From assembly GCF_036381655.1 (NCBI RefSeq), contig NZ_DASVCJ010000040.1:62001-126000 (forward strand): a stretch of 64,000 bases of DNA, in the 5' to 3' direction. Made by a program: the position numbers and the translations under genes. Origin of the DNA: Ferrovibrio sp036381655 (GTDB lineage Bacteria; Pseudomonadota; Alphaproteobacteria; Ferrovibrionales; Ferrovibrionaceae). How positions within the stretch are numbered: the stretch's first letter is position 1; every line of letters starts with the position of its first letter. A model generated the notes under the pieces. It made no database searches. It was not told the DNA's origin and saw nothing but the letters and a program-made list of their open reading frames with translations. This document shows positions 9,177 to 18,029 of the stretch, piece after piece.

Positions 9177-10163
9177 TCAGCCGGCGAGGATCATCTCGAC
9201 CACGCGCTGCACCTCCGCCGCTTCCCGCAGGCTGGCCAGGGCGAGGCCCGCGGGCGGCGGCGCCTTCGCCGTCATCGCCGCCACCTTCGCCAGTTGATCG
9301 CGCAGCACCAGAGGCCGCGCCTTCTCGTTCGGGATGGCGGCTTCCGCCTCGGCCCAGCGGCCATCGCTGCCCTCGCGCTCGGCCACCGCCCAGTCGCGCA
9401 GGCGGATGCGGCCGCTCCCGCCGAAGATGGTGAAGGTGTTGTGGTCCGGCTTGTCGGTGCTGCCCACGCCGCCCGCAAGCGTCACCGGCAGATTGCCGGC
9501 GGACAGCGACGCCGCGATGCTGCGCTCGCTGCGCCCGGCTTCAGGATAGGCGACGCTGTGGCTGTGCAGCGTGAGCGGCCCGAACAGCCGCCGGGCGAGG
9601 AACAGGAAATGCGAGCCGACTTCGCGGGTGAAGCCGCCCTGGGCGCGCGCGTCCAGCCAGCCGATCGCATCCATCTGCCAGGGCCGCGGCCAATGGGCGA
9701 AGGCGATCTCGACCTCGACGCGCTGCACGGCGCCGATGGCGCCCTCAGCCAGCCAGCGCACCAGCTGGGCGACGCCGAGGCTGGAGGCGAAGGGAAAATT
9801 CACCGCGCCGCGGGCGCCGGCGGCTTCGGCCCCGGCAACGAAGGCTTCCGCATCGGCGATATCGACGGCGAGCGGCTTCTCGCAGAAGACGGCGCGGCCG
9901 GCGGCAAAGGCGGCGCGCGCATAGGCCAGATGCGAGGCCGGCGGCGAGGCGATGTAAAGGCAGTCGCAGGCGGCGATCACCGCATCGGCCGAAGCCAGCC
10001 GCGGCACCGCGGGCAGATCCTGCGCCAGGCGCTGCAGCGCCGCCTGCGAGGGATCCCACAATCCGGCGACCTCGACCACGGCCGGCGCGGCGCTCAACGC
10101 GGCGCGCAGCAGGCGTTCGCCCATGATGCCGTAACCGATGATGCCGAGGCGGATGGGGGACAT
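9177..10163 (-). CDS. Gfo/Idh/MocA-family oxidoreductase
   Basis: A 328-residue NAD(P)-dependent oxidoreductase. The N-terminal Rossmann segment is LGIIGYGIMGERLL, and the conserved EKPLA motif (about residues 94-98) carries the catalytic Lys. The C-terminal part has the GFTREVGSHFLFLARRLFG helix typical of the family's substrate domain. Members oxidise or reduce sugar-like or inositol-like hydroxyls. It is convergent with the DJ-1 gene and diverges from the chemoreceptor gene, so context does not identify the substrate. Confidence 0.9.
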   Translation of the reverse strand: MSPIRLGIIGYGIMGERLLRAALSAAPAVVEVAGLWDPSQAALQRLAQDLPAVPRLASADAVIAACDCLYIASPPASHLAYARAAFAAGRAVFCEKPLAVDIADAEAFVAGAEAAGARGAVNFPFASSLGVAQLVRWLAEGAIGAVQRVEVEIAFAHWPRPWQMDAIGWLDARAQGGFTREVGSHFLFLARRLFGPLTLHSHSVAYPEAGRSERSIAASLSAGNLPVTLAGGVGSTDKPDHNTFTIFGGSGRIRLRDWAVAEREGSDGRWAEAEAAIPNEKARPLVLRDQLAKVAAMTAKAPPPAGLALASLREAAEVQRVVEMILAG

Positions 10164-10480
10164 GCGTCAGACTCTTTTCTGCGTGAGGCCGGAAAACGCG
10201 CAGATTACCGGCAGCCCGGCGGCGGCGCCATGCTTCGAATCGCGCCCTGCATTCGCTGCATCTTGGCTATGAGAAAACTGCAATTCATCCATCAACGGGT
10301 TTTCAGCCATAAAGGCATCGCCATCAGGACGAGCAGTCCTGCTGACACTTTCCCGTGGGCATGGGAAAGTTCCCCCCAGGCCTCTGCGGCATGCCGAGTG
10401 ATACCGGCGGCACGCCACGCAGCAGAGGCCCACCCTCATACCCGATGCACCGCCCCGCCGGCCTGGCCGGCCAGGAGATC
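10164..10480 (+). promoter_or_regulatory. Structured leader of the chemoreceptor gene
   Basis: This 317-base non-coding interval holds three perfect stems in a row on the plus strand: AGGAC/GTCCT (10326-10330 with 10336-10340), CTTTCCC/GGGAAAG (10348-10354 with 10363-10369) and a 9-bp stem GGCCTCTGC/GCAGAGGCC (10379-10387 with 10422-10430). A further GC-rich repeat at about 10458-10473 touches the AGGAG site. No known riboswitch class was recognised. It also contains the start region of the divergent Gfo/Idh/MocA gene. Confidence 0.45.
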
Positions 10481-12589
10481 ATGATGCGCGTTCTGTCCCG
10501 ATTGAATATTGGTCCCCGTATCTACGTCGTCATCGTCCTGATGGCGGCGCTGACCATCGGCATCGGCTGGATGGGCATCTTCGCGATGGACCGCTATCAG
10601 GGCCAGACCAACCAGATGTCGGCACTGACCGAACGCGCGCTGATCAGCGAGCGCGTCGCCCGCCAGGTGGCGCAGATCGAGGCGCAGAGCCGCGGCATCT
10701 ATGCCGCGCAGAATCCCCAGGAGATCAGCGAGTATGCCGGGGCGATAGCCGATACCATCGCCAGCATCGAAAAGCAGATGGAGCATTGGCAAAGCGTGCT
10801 GCCGCCGGATGTGCGCGCCAGCTTCGACGAGCAGGTCAAGGCGCCGATGCAGTCCTACTTCAATACGCGGCGCATGGTTGCCGCAACGGCGCTGAACGAA
10901 GGCGTCGCCGCCGCCATGATCGTCGGCGAGGACGATACCGTGGTCAACATGCGCAAGAAGATGGTCGCCGCCCTGAGCGGCGCCAGCGAGCGCAATGGCA
11001 AGCTGGTCGCCGACATGAACGGCCAGCTCGCCGCCTTCCACGGCGAACAGCGCATGATGATGATCGCCATCACCGCCGCCGGCCTGCTGATTGCCATCGT
11101 GATCGCGCTGCTGATCGTGATCGGCACGATCTCGCGGCCGATCACCCGCATCACGGCAACGATGCGCAAGCTGGCCGACGGCGACCTCGAGACCGTCGTC
11201 TACGGCGCCGAGCGCCGCGACGAGATCGGCGCCATGGCGCAGACGGTGCAAATCTTCAAGGACAACATGGTGGCGCGCAGCAAGGCCGAGGCCGAAATCG
11301 CCGAGCAGCGCCGCGAAGCCGAGGAGCGGCGCGCGCTGCGCGAGGCGCGCGAGCGCAAGGCCATCGAGGAGATTTCCGAACTCTGCGACCGCATCGCCGC
11401 CGGCGATCTCGGCATGCGGCTGGACGAGACCGGCAAGGAGGGCTTCCTGCTGACCATGTGCCAGCGGCTCAACGGCCTGGCCGGAATGCTGCAGGCGATG
11501 ACCGGCGAACTGGCGACGATCACCGGCGCGCTGGCCGATGGCGACGTCACCCGCCATGTCGAGGGCGATTATGCCGGCGTCTTCGGCGAACTGAAGGACG
11601 GCGTCAACCGCATGGCCGGCCGGCTGAAGGATTTCGCCCAGCGCCTGCGCGCCAGCGCGGCGGCCGTGCGCGATGCCTCGGGCGAGATTTCCGCCGGCAG
11701 CCAGGATCTGGCGAGCCGTACCGAGAGCCAGGCGGCGAGCATCGAGGAAACCGCCGCCTCGATGCACGAGATCACCGCGACGGTGAAGCAGAATGCGGAC
11801 AATGCCGCCGCCGCGAACCAGCTTGCCACGGCGGCGCGCGATACCGCCGAGAAGGGCGGCAGCGTGGTCAAGGACGCCGTCGCCGCGGTCAGCCAGATCG
11901 AGACCAGCGCGCAGAAGATTTCCGACATCGTCTCGCTGATCGACGAGATCGCCTTCCAGACCAACCTGCTGGCCTTGAATGCTTCCGTCGAGGCCGCCCG
12001 CGCCGGCGAGGCCGGCAAGGGCTTTGCCGTGGTGGCGCAGGAGGTGCGCGCGCTGGCGCAGCGTTCGGCCAATGCCTCGAAGGACATCAAGACGCTGATC
12101 AACGAATCGAATGCGCAGGTCAAGACCGGCGCGCAGCTGGTCAATCAGACCGGCGCCTCGCTGACCGAGATCGTCACTGCCGTGAAGAAGGTGGCCGACA
12201 TCGTCGCCGAGATCGCCGCCGCCAGCCGGGAACAGGCCAGCGGCCTGGAGCAGGTCAATACCGCCGTGGCCAGCATGGACGAAACCACGCAGCGCAACGG
12301 CGCGCTGGTCGAGCAGACCTCGGCAGCGGCCCAGGCGCTGAGCGGGCAGGCCGGCGAACTGGCCGAGCTGGTCGCCTTCTTCCGCACCGGCGAAACGCCG
12401 GTCGCCGCCGCGCCGAAGGCGGCATTGCAGCCGGCCGGGGCGCAAGCCCCGGCGCAGGCCGCGCCGGCCGCCGCAGACAGGACGGCCAAGCCGGCGGAAA
12501 AGACGGCGGCGCGAAAGGCTGTGGCGAATCCGAAGCCGCCGCCCGCCGCCGCGCCAGCGGACGATCAGGACGACTGGCAGGAATTCTAA
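10481..12589 (+). CDS. Methyl-accepting chemotaxis protein
   Basis: A 702-residue membrane chemoreceptor. TM1 is at about residues 13-35, a periplasmic four-helix sensor of about 155 residues follows, and TM2 is at about 190-212 (ITAAGLLIAIVIALLIVIG). A HAMP domain (SRPITRITATMRKLADGDLE), a coiled coil, a second HAMP-like segment and the signalling domain come next, the last with the conserved hairpin tip IAFQTNLLALNASVEAARAGE. After a Pro/Ala linker the protein ends DWQEF, matching the CheR/CheB docking pentapeptide xWxxF. The start ATG follows AGGAG. The ligand is unknown; it would signal to CheA at the cell pole. Confidence 0.95.
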   Translation: MMRVLSRLNIGPRIYVVIVLMAALTIGIGWMGIFAMDRYQGQTNQMSALTERALISERVARQVAQIEAQSRGIYAAQNPQEISEYAGAIADTIASIEKQMEHWQSVLPPDVRASFDEQVKAPMQSYFNTRRMVAATALNEGVAAAMIVGEDDTVVNMRKKMVAALSGASERNGKLVADMNGQLAAFHGEQRMMMIAITAAGLLIAIVIALLIVIGTISRPITRITATMRKLADGDLETVVYGAERRDEIGAMAQTVQIFKDNMVARSKAEAEIAEQRREAEERRALREARERKAIEEISELCDRIAAGDLGMRLDETGKEGFLLTMCQRLNGLAGMLQAMTGELATITGALADGDVTRHVEGDYAGVFGELKDGVNRMAGRLKDFAQRLRASAAAVRDASGEISAGSQDLASRTESQAASIEETAASMHEITATVKQNADNAAAANQLATAARDTAEKGGSVVKDAVAAVSQIETSAQKISDIVSLIDEIAFQTNLLALNASVEAARAGEAGKGFAVVAQEVRALAQRSANASKDIKTLINESNAQVKTGAQLVNQTGASLTEIVTAVKKVADIVAEIAAASREQASGLEQVNTAVASMDETTQRNGALVEQTSAAAQALSGQAGELAELVAFFRTGETPVAAAPKAALQPAGAQAPAQAAPAAADRTAKPAEKTAARKAVANPKPPPAAAPADDQDDWQEF

Positions 12590-12644
12590 AGCGCCCTGAA
12601 GCTCCGCGCCGGCCGTCATGCGGTCCCAACCGGATAAAAAAAAT

Positions 12645-12666
12645 GACGGGCACCGGGGCGCCCGTC
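12645..12666 (-). terminator. Second rho-independent terminator downstream of the DUF1328 gene
   Basis: Stem GACGGGC/GCCCGTC (12645-12651 with 12660-12666), followed on the minus strand by a run of eight T residues (complement of 12636-12643). It backs up the terminator at 12698-12729 and prevents minus-strand transcription from entering the chemoreceptor gene. Confidence 0.65.
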
Positions 12667-12697
12667 GAGTTGGGGGGAAGGACAGGAGAAGAAAATA

Positions 12698-12729
12698 CCC
12701 GGCGCCGCTCAGCACGATGCGGCGCCGGG
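12698..12729 (-). terminator. Rho-independent terminator of the DUF1328 gene
   Basis: A perfect 11-bp stem (12698-12708 with 12719-12729) with a 10-base loop begins 9 bases past the stop codon of the DUF1328 gene. On the minus strand it is followed by TATTTTCTT. Confidence 0.75.
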
Positions 12730-12737
12730 GACGCGAA

Positions 12738-12917
12738 CTATGTCAGCGGCGGCCTGCGGCCGGTGACGAGATAGGCGATCAGGCTGATGACGAAGACCGC
12801 CAGGAAGATGAAGAAAAGAATCTGCGCGATGCTGGCCGAGGCGGCGGCAATTCCGGTGAAGCCGAAGACGCCGGCGATGATGGCCAGAATGAAGAAGATC
12901 AAAGCCCAGTAAAGCAT
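12738..12917 (-). CDS. DUF1328 small membrane protein (YtjA-like)
   Basis: A 59-residue protein with two transmembrane helices (MLYWALIFFILAIIAGVFGFTGIA and QILFFIFLAVFVISLIAYL). Sequence and length match the DUF1328/YtjA family exactly, including the ALIFFILAIIAGVFGF start. The ATG at 12917 is preceded by GGAAAGGAGAG. Family members are small inner-membrane proteins of unknown role, often stress-induced. It is monocistronic, with its own terminators. Confidence 0.9.
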   Translation of the reverse strand: MLYWALIFFILAIIAGVFGFTGIAAASASIAQILFFIFLAVFVISLIAYLVTGRRPPLT

Positions 12918-13340
12918 GGTCGCTCTCCTTTCCGGTAGCGCGGTCAGGTGGACACCTTCATCCGCTCTGGCGTCCACTTGTCTGGCGCCGGGCTGGGATC
13001 AGTGCGGCGAGGATGAAACACGTCAGCCCTGCTTTTGTGCCCTGCCGTTCCGTTGCTCTTTTCGGAGCATGACGCCGCCATGCCGGCGGCCGGCTTTGCT
13101 TCGCCTTGAGGCTGGCAAGCGAATGCGGCTGGATTTGACGGAAATTGCGGCAAGATCGCGGCATTTGCGCCGCCGTGCCCGCGCGCCGCGAAGAACGCGG
13201 CGGGGAACGCAACGCGGGTTCGTCCATTGTCCCGGCAGCCGATCTCGATCACGCCGCGGCACGCGAATGCCGGGCCAGGGCCATCGAACGATCACAGATT
13301 TTCCGGCGGGCTTGTTTTCGCCCGCTGCCGGCGGCCGGAC
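12918..13340. other. Non-coding interval with no recognised content
   Basis: This 423-base stretch lies upstream of the DUF1328 gene and downstream of a glycosidase gene. Reading frames in it are short, compositionally biased and lack ribosome-binding sites. It should contain the DUF1328 promoter near its left end. I see no repeat, RNA or operator that I can defend. Confidence 0.5.
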
Positions 13341-14606
13341 CTACTTCACCTGGAACGGCAGGTTGGCGGTGGCGGCGGCGTTCTTGCCGTCGCGCACGGT
13401 GACGAACAGGCGGTAATTGCCCGGCTTCAATCCGGCGATGCCGACGCTTCTCGGTCCCGGCTCGCGCAGCGCCTGCGGGAAGCTGGGCGGCACGCTTTCC
13501 GCATCGCCGCCCTTCTTCACGTCGGCGCTTTCCGCCATCACCGTCCAGACCACGCCGACCGGATCGCCGTCGGGATCCTCGGTGGCGATCTCGGCGCGGC
13601 CGGTCTTGTCGGCGGTCCAGCTATCGCCCTGCGTGAGCTTGAAGCTGGTGATGCGCGGCGCGTGGTTGCCGTTCGGCGTCGCGCCGCCCCAGGCGGTCGC
13701 CATCACCTCGGCGCTGCGCAGCCACTCGCCGTCGGGCAGCAGCTGGCCGTGCCAGGTCGGCGTCACTTCCTGCTTCTGGCCCCAGTAGAAGACGAGCTGG
13801 CCCTGCGTGCGCGGCATCAGCGCGGTCAGGTAGCGCGACAGCAGCACGGCCTTTTCATCGCTGGAGGGCTCGACCGGCGCGCCCCAGTCGGTGCGCCTGG
13901 CATCCCACTGGCCGAGCGCGCCGAGCTCGGTGACGATCAGCGGACCGGTCCAGCCCTGCGCGCGCACCCGGTCGGGCAGGCTGGCCAGCGCCTCGCCGAA
14001 GGAATTCACCCCGAGCACCTGGATGCTCGGCGCCAGCCGGCGCAGCTTGATGATCTTTTCCTTGCCGGTTTCCGCCAGCACGGCCATGACCGGATGATGC
14101 GGATCGCGCTGGCGCACCAGCCTGGCGGTCTCCTCGATCGCCTTGAAGGCCAGGGTGGCCTGCTCGCCATCCTCGGGCAGTTCGCCTTCGACCTCGTTGC
14201 CGATGCCCCACATCAGCAGCGCCGGACTGTCCTTGAACTGCTCGACAATGTCCATCAGCTTGGCGAGCTGCTGATCGACCGCCCTGCGGTCGGTATAGTC
14301 GAAGCCGCGCCGCGGCGGCTCCAGCCACAGCCCGGCGATCACCTTCAGGCCGTATTTCTGCGCCTCGCCCAGCACATAGGGCGTCTCGTCGCCGTAGCTG
14401 CGCACCACCGTGGCGCCGAGCTGGCGCAGCAGGTTGAGGCGGCTCTGGCCGTCAGCGCCGCGGATCGCAAACGGCTTGCCCTCGACCAGAATCCGATCGC
14501 CGTGCACGCTGACCTCGGCCGCGCGGGCCGGCGCAGCAGCGTAGAGCAGTCCGGCGCAGAGCAGGGCCGGCAGGGTGAGACGAGGCAGGAAACGGTGGCA
14601 CAACAT
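13341..14606 (-). CDS. Secreted clan-A glycoside hydrolase-like protein
   Basis: A 421-residue protein with a signal peptide (MLCHRFLPRLTLPALLCAGLLYAAAPARAA). A TIM-barrel domain of about 300 residues follows. The acid/base candidate is Glu in MWGIGNEVEGE and the nucleophile candidate is Glu in LIVTELGALGQW, the strand-4 and strand-7 pattern of clan A (GH2/GH5-like). The early IRGADGQSRLNLLRQLGATVVRSYG resembles GH2-type barrels. The last ~90 residues form a beta-sandwich-like domain (APRITSFKLTQGDSWTADKTGRAEIATEDPDGD). Start ATG 14606 was chosen because it opens the signal peptide. It acts outside the cytoplasm; the glycan is not known. Confidence 0.78.
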   Translation of the reverse strand: MLCHRFLPRLTLPALLCAGLLYAAAPARAAEVSVHGDRILVEGKPFAIRGADGQSRLNLLRQLGATVVRSYGDETPYVLGEAQKYGLKVIAGLWLEPPRRGFDYTDRRAVDQQLAKLMDIVEQFKDSPALLMWGIGNEVEGELPEDGEQATLAFKAIEETARLVRQRDPHHPVMAVLAETGKEKIIKLRRLAPSIQVLGVNSFGEALASLPDRVRAQGWTGPLIVTELGALGQWDARRTDWGAPVEPSSDEKAVLLSRYLTALMPRTQGQLVFYWGQKQEVTPTWHGQLLPDGEWLRSAEVMATAWGGATPNGNHAPRITSFKLTQGDSWTADKTGRAEIATEDPDGDPVGVVWTVMAESADVKKGGDAESVPPSFPQALREPGPRSVGIAGLKPGNYRLFVTVRDGKNAAATANLPFQVK

Positions 14607-14757
14607 GGGCGACACTCTTGCCGCGAAGGATCGGCGGAGGCAAGCGACTAAACCGTGGTTCTTTGTCGCTTGACAGGAACCGGCCATCGGCGGCGGCGTT
14701 CCGCACCGCACTGTATCGCTATCTGGAGTAGGCAGGCGGGCCGGCGGTGCTAGCCGT

Positions 14758-16344
14758 TCAATCCGCCGGCGCGCCGGCAGGCACTTCGTCGCCGCTCATC
14801 CCCGGCGTCGTGCGCAACGGGATCTCGCGCAGCAGCAGGAAGACGGCCAATGCCACCGCCGCGATCACCGCGCCGAGGCCGAAGACCTCGTGGAAGCTGC
14901 GCAGTATCGCTTCGGCCAGCGCCGGATGCAGCGCCGCCGGCGCCAGGTCCAGCGCGCCGGTGCCGGCATGCAGGAGGCGGATGCCGGGCTCGGCGCCCAG
15001 CGCCGCCGCCAGGTCCGGCGCCTGCCCCGCCCAGTGATTGAGCCGGGCGATCAGCACCGCGCCGAACAGCGCCACCCCGAAGGAGCCGCCCATCGAGCGG
15101 AAGAAGGAGATCGAGGCCGTGCCGACGCCGAGATCGCGCGGCTCGACCGCATTCTGCACCGTCACCAGCATCACCGGCATGACCAGGCCGATGCCGAAGC
15201 CGCTCAGCGCCATATAAACGCCGACCCTCAGCAGCGAGGTATGCAGCGGCGCGGTGGCCAGCAGCGTCATGGCGATGGTCACCAGCGTCAGGCCGATCAT
15301 GGGAAAGATCTTGTAGCGGCCGGTGCGGGCGACGAGCTGGCCCGAGGTGATCGCGCCAGTCACGGTCAGGCAGGTGAGCGGGATCAGCATCAAGCCGGAA
15401 TCGCCCGGCGAGAGGCGGTAGACCACCTGCAGGAACAGCGGCAGGAAGATCAGCCCGCCGATCATCACCATGGAGAGCAGAAGCCCCGCCGTGTTGGCGA
15501 CGGTGAAGGCGCGGTTGCGGAACAGCCGCGGCGGCAGGATCGGCTCGGGCGCGCGCGCCTCCTGCCAGAGGCTGAGCAGGAACAGCGCGGCGGCGGCGAT
15601 GCCGAGCCAGAGGATGACCGGCGAGGACCAGGCGGCGTCGTTGCCGCCCATGGTGGTGATCAGCAGGATGCAGGTCACCGCCGCGACGATCAGCACCGCG
15701 CCGGGATAGTCGATCTTGTGGCGCAGGCGCTTGACCTGCAGCCGCTTGAGCGTGGTCTGCGCCACGAACAGCGCGGCCAGCCCCAGCGGCAGGTTGATCC
15801 AGAAGACCCAGGCCCAGCTCAGATGCTCGACGAACAGGCCGCCGAGCACCGGGCCGATCACGCTGGACGCGGCAAACACGCTGGCGATGTAGCCCTGATA
15901 GCGGCCGCGCTCGCGCGGGCTGACCACGTCGGCGATGGTGGCATGCGCCATCGCCAGCAGGCCGCCGCCGCCCAGGCCCTGCAACGCGCGGAAGGCGATG
16001 AGCTGGCCCATATCGCTGGCCAGGCCGCAGAGCAGCGAGGTGAGCAGGAAGATCAGGATCGCGGTCTGCAGCATCAGCTTGCGGCCATAGAGGTCCGACA
16101 GCTTGCCGTAGATCGGAGTGACGGCGGTGGAGGTCAGCAGATAGGCCGAGACGATCCACGACATATGCTCGACATCGTGCAGATCGGCGGCCATGCGCGG
16201 CAGCGCCGCGGCGATGATGGTCTGATCCAGCGCGGCGAGGAACATGCCGAGCATCAGCCCGGCGATGATGACGACCTTTTCACGATGGGAAAACTGCGGC
16301 CGTCCGGGAGCCGGCGATGCGGCAGCGAAAGCAGGGGCAGACAT
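14758..16344 (-). CDS. DHA2-family MFS drug exporter (EmrB/QacA type)
   Basis: A 528-residue transporter with about 14 hydrophobic segments. The motif LDQTIIAAALPRMAADL early in the chain and YGKLSDLYGRK after TM2 (MFS motif A) identify the DHA2 drug:H+ antiporter family; ASSVIGPVLGGLFV is motif C, typical of exporters. It would extrude a lipophilic or cationic compound from the cytoplasm using the proton gradient. No TetR regulator or HlyD-type adaptor lies next to it, so it may act alone. It reads in the same direction as the glycosidase but 150 bases separate them. Confidence 0.92.
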   Translation of the reverse strand: MSAPAFAAASPAPGRPQFSHREKVVIIAGLMLGMFLAALDQTIIAAALPRMAADLHDVEHMSWIVSAYLLTSTAVTPIYGKLSDLYGRKLMLQTAILIFLLTSLLCGLASDMGQLIAFRALQGLGGGGLLAMAHATIADVVSPRERGRYQGYIASVFAASSVIGPVLGGLFVEHLSWAWVFWINLPLGLAALFVAQTTLKRLQVKRLRHKIDYPGAVLIVAAVTCILLITTMGGNDAAWSSPVILWLGIAAAALFLLSLWQEARAPEPILPPRLFRNRAFTVANTAGLLLSMVMIGGLIFLPLFLQVVYRLSPGDSGLMLIPLTCLTVTGAITSGQLVARTGRYKIFPMIGLTLVTIAMTLLATAPLHTSLLRVGVYMALSGFGIGLVMPVMLVTVQNAVEPRDLGVGTASISFFRSMGGSFGVALFGAVLIARLNHWAGQAPDLAAALGAEPGIRLLHAGTGALDLAPAALHPALAEAILRSFHEVFGLGAVIAAVALAVFLLLREIPLRTTPGMSGDEVPAGAPAD

Positions 16345-16609
16345 GGGGATTTCAGCTTTTTTCTAATGCGGCCGGCGCGAGACGAGCCGGACACCGATAA
16401 TCGTCCGTATACGTTACGGCGGCGCCGGCGAACTGGCAAGGAAGAAACACGGTAACGTGACCGATGAACGCATGGCGGTTCTGCCCTCGTCATGCCGCAA
16501 GCCGGCATCCGGGGCCCAGTCCTGTTTCCGCGCGCGCGGCAGCGGCGCATCAGGCATTCCAGCCGGGAGTGTTTCCAGGTGTTCGGGAAATGCTCTAGCC
16601 TCTGCCGCC

Positions 16610-17785
16610 ATGGCCGCCTCGCCCCTCCGTCCGACCATGCTCGTCGCCATGCTGATCCTGGCCGGCTGCGCTGCGGTGGCGGTGGATCCCTACCGGCCGA
16701 CCCCGGCGGCGATGCAGCAGCCGCATCCCGAGGCCGTGCCGCATACCGACCATAAAGGCGCGGTCATGCTGCGTTACGATCCGCAGCGTTCGTTCCTGCC
16801 GCGCGCCCTGGGCGGCGCGCTGGTCGATTACCGGCTCGGCGTGCGGCGCGGTTTCGCGTCGGCTTTCGCGGCCGATTTCAATGCCGTCGCCGCCGATCCG
16901 GAGCAGCCGCTCGATGCGCTGCTGCGCGCCGCCGAAGGCTCCGGCGTCGCCCTGCTGCGCCCGCGCGAGGAAACGGCCGCCGCAACGCCTCATCCCGTCC
17001 TGCTGGATGCCGCGCCGGCGGTCGTGGTCAATGTCGCGCGCGATCCGGCCCGCATCGACGCCTTCGCCGCCATCGTCAAGGCGCATCCCAGGCAGCCGGT
17101 CTGGGCGATGCTGCCGGCGGCGGGCAAGCCGGGCCAGCCGATGCCGAACCCGGCGCAGGCGCGCGCCCTCGCCTTCGCCGCCCTGGTGCATGGCGCCAGC
17201 GGGCTGATCTGGCTGGGCGAGGACAATTACGCCGCGCGCAATGCCGGCGCGATCGGCATTGCCGCCGCGCCGCAGCTCGATTACGGCATCGGCACCGCCG
17301 ATCCGCCGCCGCGCAGCAGCGTGGCGAAACCCTACATCGCCACGCCAAAAGAGGTGGCGGCGGCGAAGCGGCTCTGGGACAGCATCGCACGGCTCAACCG
17401 CGTGCTGATCCGGCTGACGCCGGCCTTGCTGCAGCCCGATGCAAGGCGGCCCTATTCGGTTGCCGTCGCCGCCAGTGACCGGGATGCCAGTGACCGGGAT
17501 GCCAGTGGCCGCGATGCCACTGGCCGCGATGCGATGGCGGCGCCGGTCCGCACCCTGCTGCGGCCCTGGGAAGGCCGCGAGCTCGTGCTGATCGCGGTCA
17601 ATCTGGAAAACCGCAGCCATGCCCTGCGCATCGCCTTCGCCCAGCCGCTGCATCATGTGGCGCGGCTGCCGGCCGGCGGCCGCCTCGGCGTGGACCGGGA
17701 AGCCGTGGATGCCGATGCGGCCGCCGGCACGATCCGCGACCGCATCGAGCCTTACGGCGTGCGGCTCTACCGCCTGGTTCCCTGA
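16610..17785 (+). CDS. Putative lipoprotein with glycosidase-like segments
   Basis: A 391-residue protein starting MAASPLRPTMLVAMLILAGCAAVAVD, where LAGC is a good lipobox with Cys20 (or Cys11 if the ATG at 16637 is used). The middle part (RALAFAALVHGASGLIWLGEDNYAARN) and the helix AKRLWDSIARLNRVLIRLTPALL resemble barrel-type glycosidase-like proteins, followed by a C-terminal beta domain (LVLIAVNLENRSHALRIAF). A four-copy 15-bp repeat at 17471-17530 encodes [A-S/T-D/G-R-D] units between them. I cannot assign an activity. It is probably anchored in the outer or inner membrane. Confidence 0.68.
   Translation: MAASPLRPTMLVAMLILAGCAAVAVDPYRPTPAAMQQPHPEAVPHTDHKGAVMLRYDPQRSFLPRALGGALVDYRLGVRRGFASAFAADFNAVAADPEQPLDALLRAAEGSGVALLRPREETAAATPHPVLLDAAPAVVVNVARDPARIDAFAAIVKAHPRQPVWAMLPAAGKPGQPMPNPAQARALAFAALVHGASGLIWLGEDNYAARNAGAIGIAAAPQLDYGIGTADPPPRSSVAKPYIATPKEVAAAKRLWDSIARLNRVLIRLTPALLQPDARRPYSVAVAASDRDASDRDASGRDATGRDAMAAPVRTLLRPWEGRELVLIAVNLENRSHALRIAFAQPLHHVARLPAGGRLGVDREAVDADAAAGTIRDRIEPYGVRLYRLVP
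17471..17530 (+). repeat. In-frame 15-bp tandem repeat (four copies)
   Basis: Units at 17471, 17486, 17501 and 17516 encode ASDRD, ASDRD, ASGRD and ATGRD. The first two are identical. The repeat sits at a predicted domain boundary of the putative lipoprotein and keeps the frame, so copy number could vary without disrupting the gene. Confidence 0.85.
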
Positions 17786-17807
17786 AAAACGGATCGCGCC
17801 GCGGCGG

Positions 17808-18029
17808 CTATCTGGTGAGCTGGAAGCGGTCGCTGAGCTTTTCCGCTACGTCGCCGGGCAGCGCATGGCTGTCGAAGGCATGTTGCAATTCGTGCGCCAG
17901 GGACTGCGCCGCCTCGGGAGAGCGGGCCGCCCGCACCCGCACGGATTTATTGCGCAGGGTCGCCACGACGAAACAGTTCGCACCCGGGCGGGCGGACTCG
18001 AAAGCGATATCGGCAGTATATAGACGCAT
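17808..18029 (-). CDS. Small hypothetical protein (73 aa)
   Basis: A 73-residue frame reading MRLYTADIAFESARPGANCFVVATLRNKSVRVRAARSPEA and ending in a helical part (SLAHELQHAFDSHALPGDVAEKLSDRF). The pattern of two or three beta strands and then a helix looks like a genuine folded protein. It is convergent with the lipoprotein gene. There is an overlapping plus-strand frame of similar length, but that has a less protein-like composition. I do not recognise the family; existence is moderately supported. Confidence 0.45.
   Translation of the reverse strand: MRLYTADIAFESARPGANCFVVATLRNKSVRVRAARSPEAAQSLAHELQHAFDSHALPGDVAEKLSDRFQLTR

Noticed and set aside
10326..10430. Possible known riboswitch (cyclic di-GMP, cobalamin or glycine) before the chemoreceptor gene
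   Set aside because: The stems do not carry the conserved bases of those classes, so only a generic structured leader is reported.
10436..12715. Minus-strand frame of 759 aa and plus-strand frame of 662 aa over the chemoreceptor
   Set aside because: Both are shadows of the chemoreceptor gene; the in-frame product has clear HAMP and signalling motifs.
12944..13252. Minus-strand 102-aa frame in the 12.9-13.3 kb gap
   Set aside because: Biased composition, no ribosome-binding site, no family resemblance; overlapping frames of similar length exist on both strands.
14890..16455. Plus-strand 521-aa frame
   Set aside because: Antisense of the DHA2 exporter, with a low-complexity His/Gln/Arg/Asp composition.
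16457..16609. N-terminal extension of the lipoprotein frame
   Set aside because: The upstream segment lies in a palindromic intergenic element and precedes a good signal/lipobox start at 16610.
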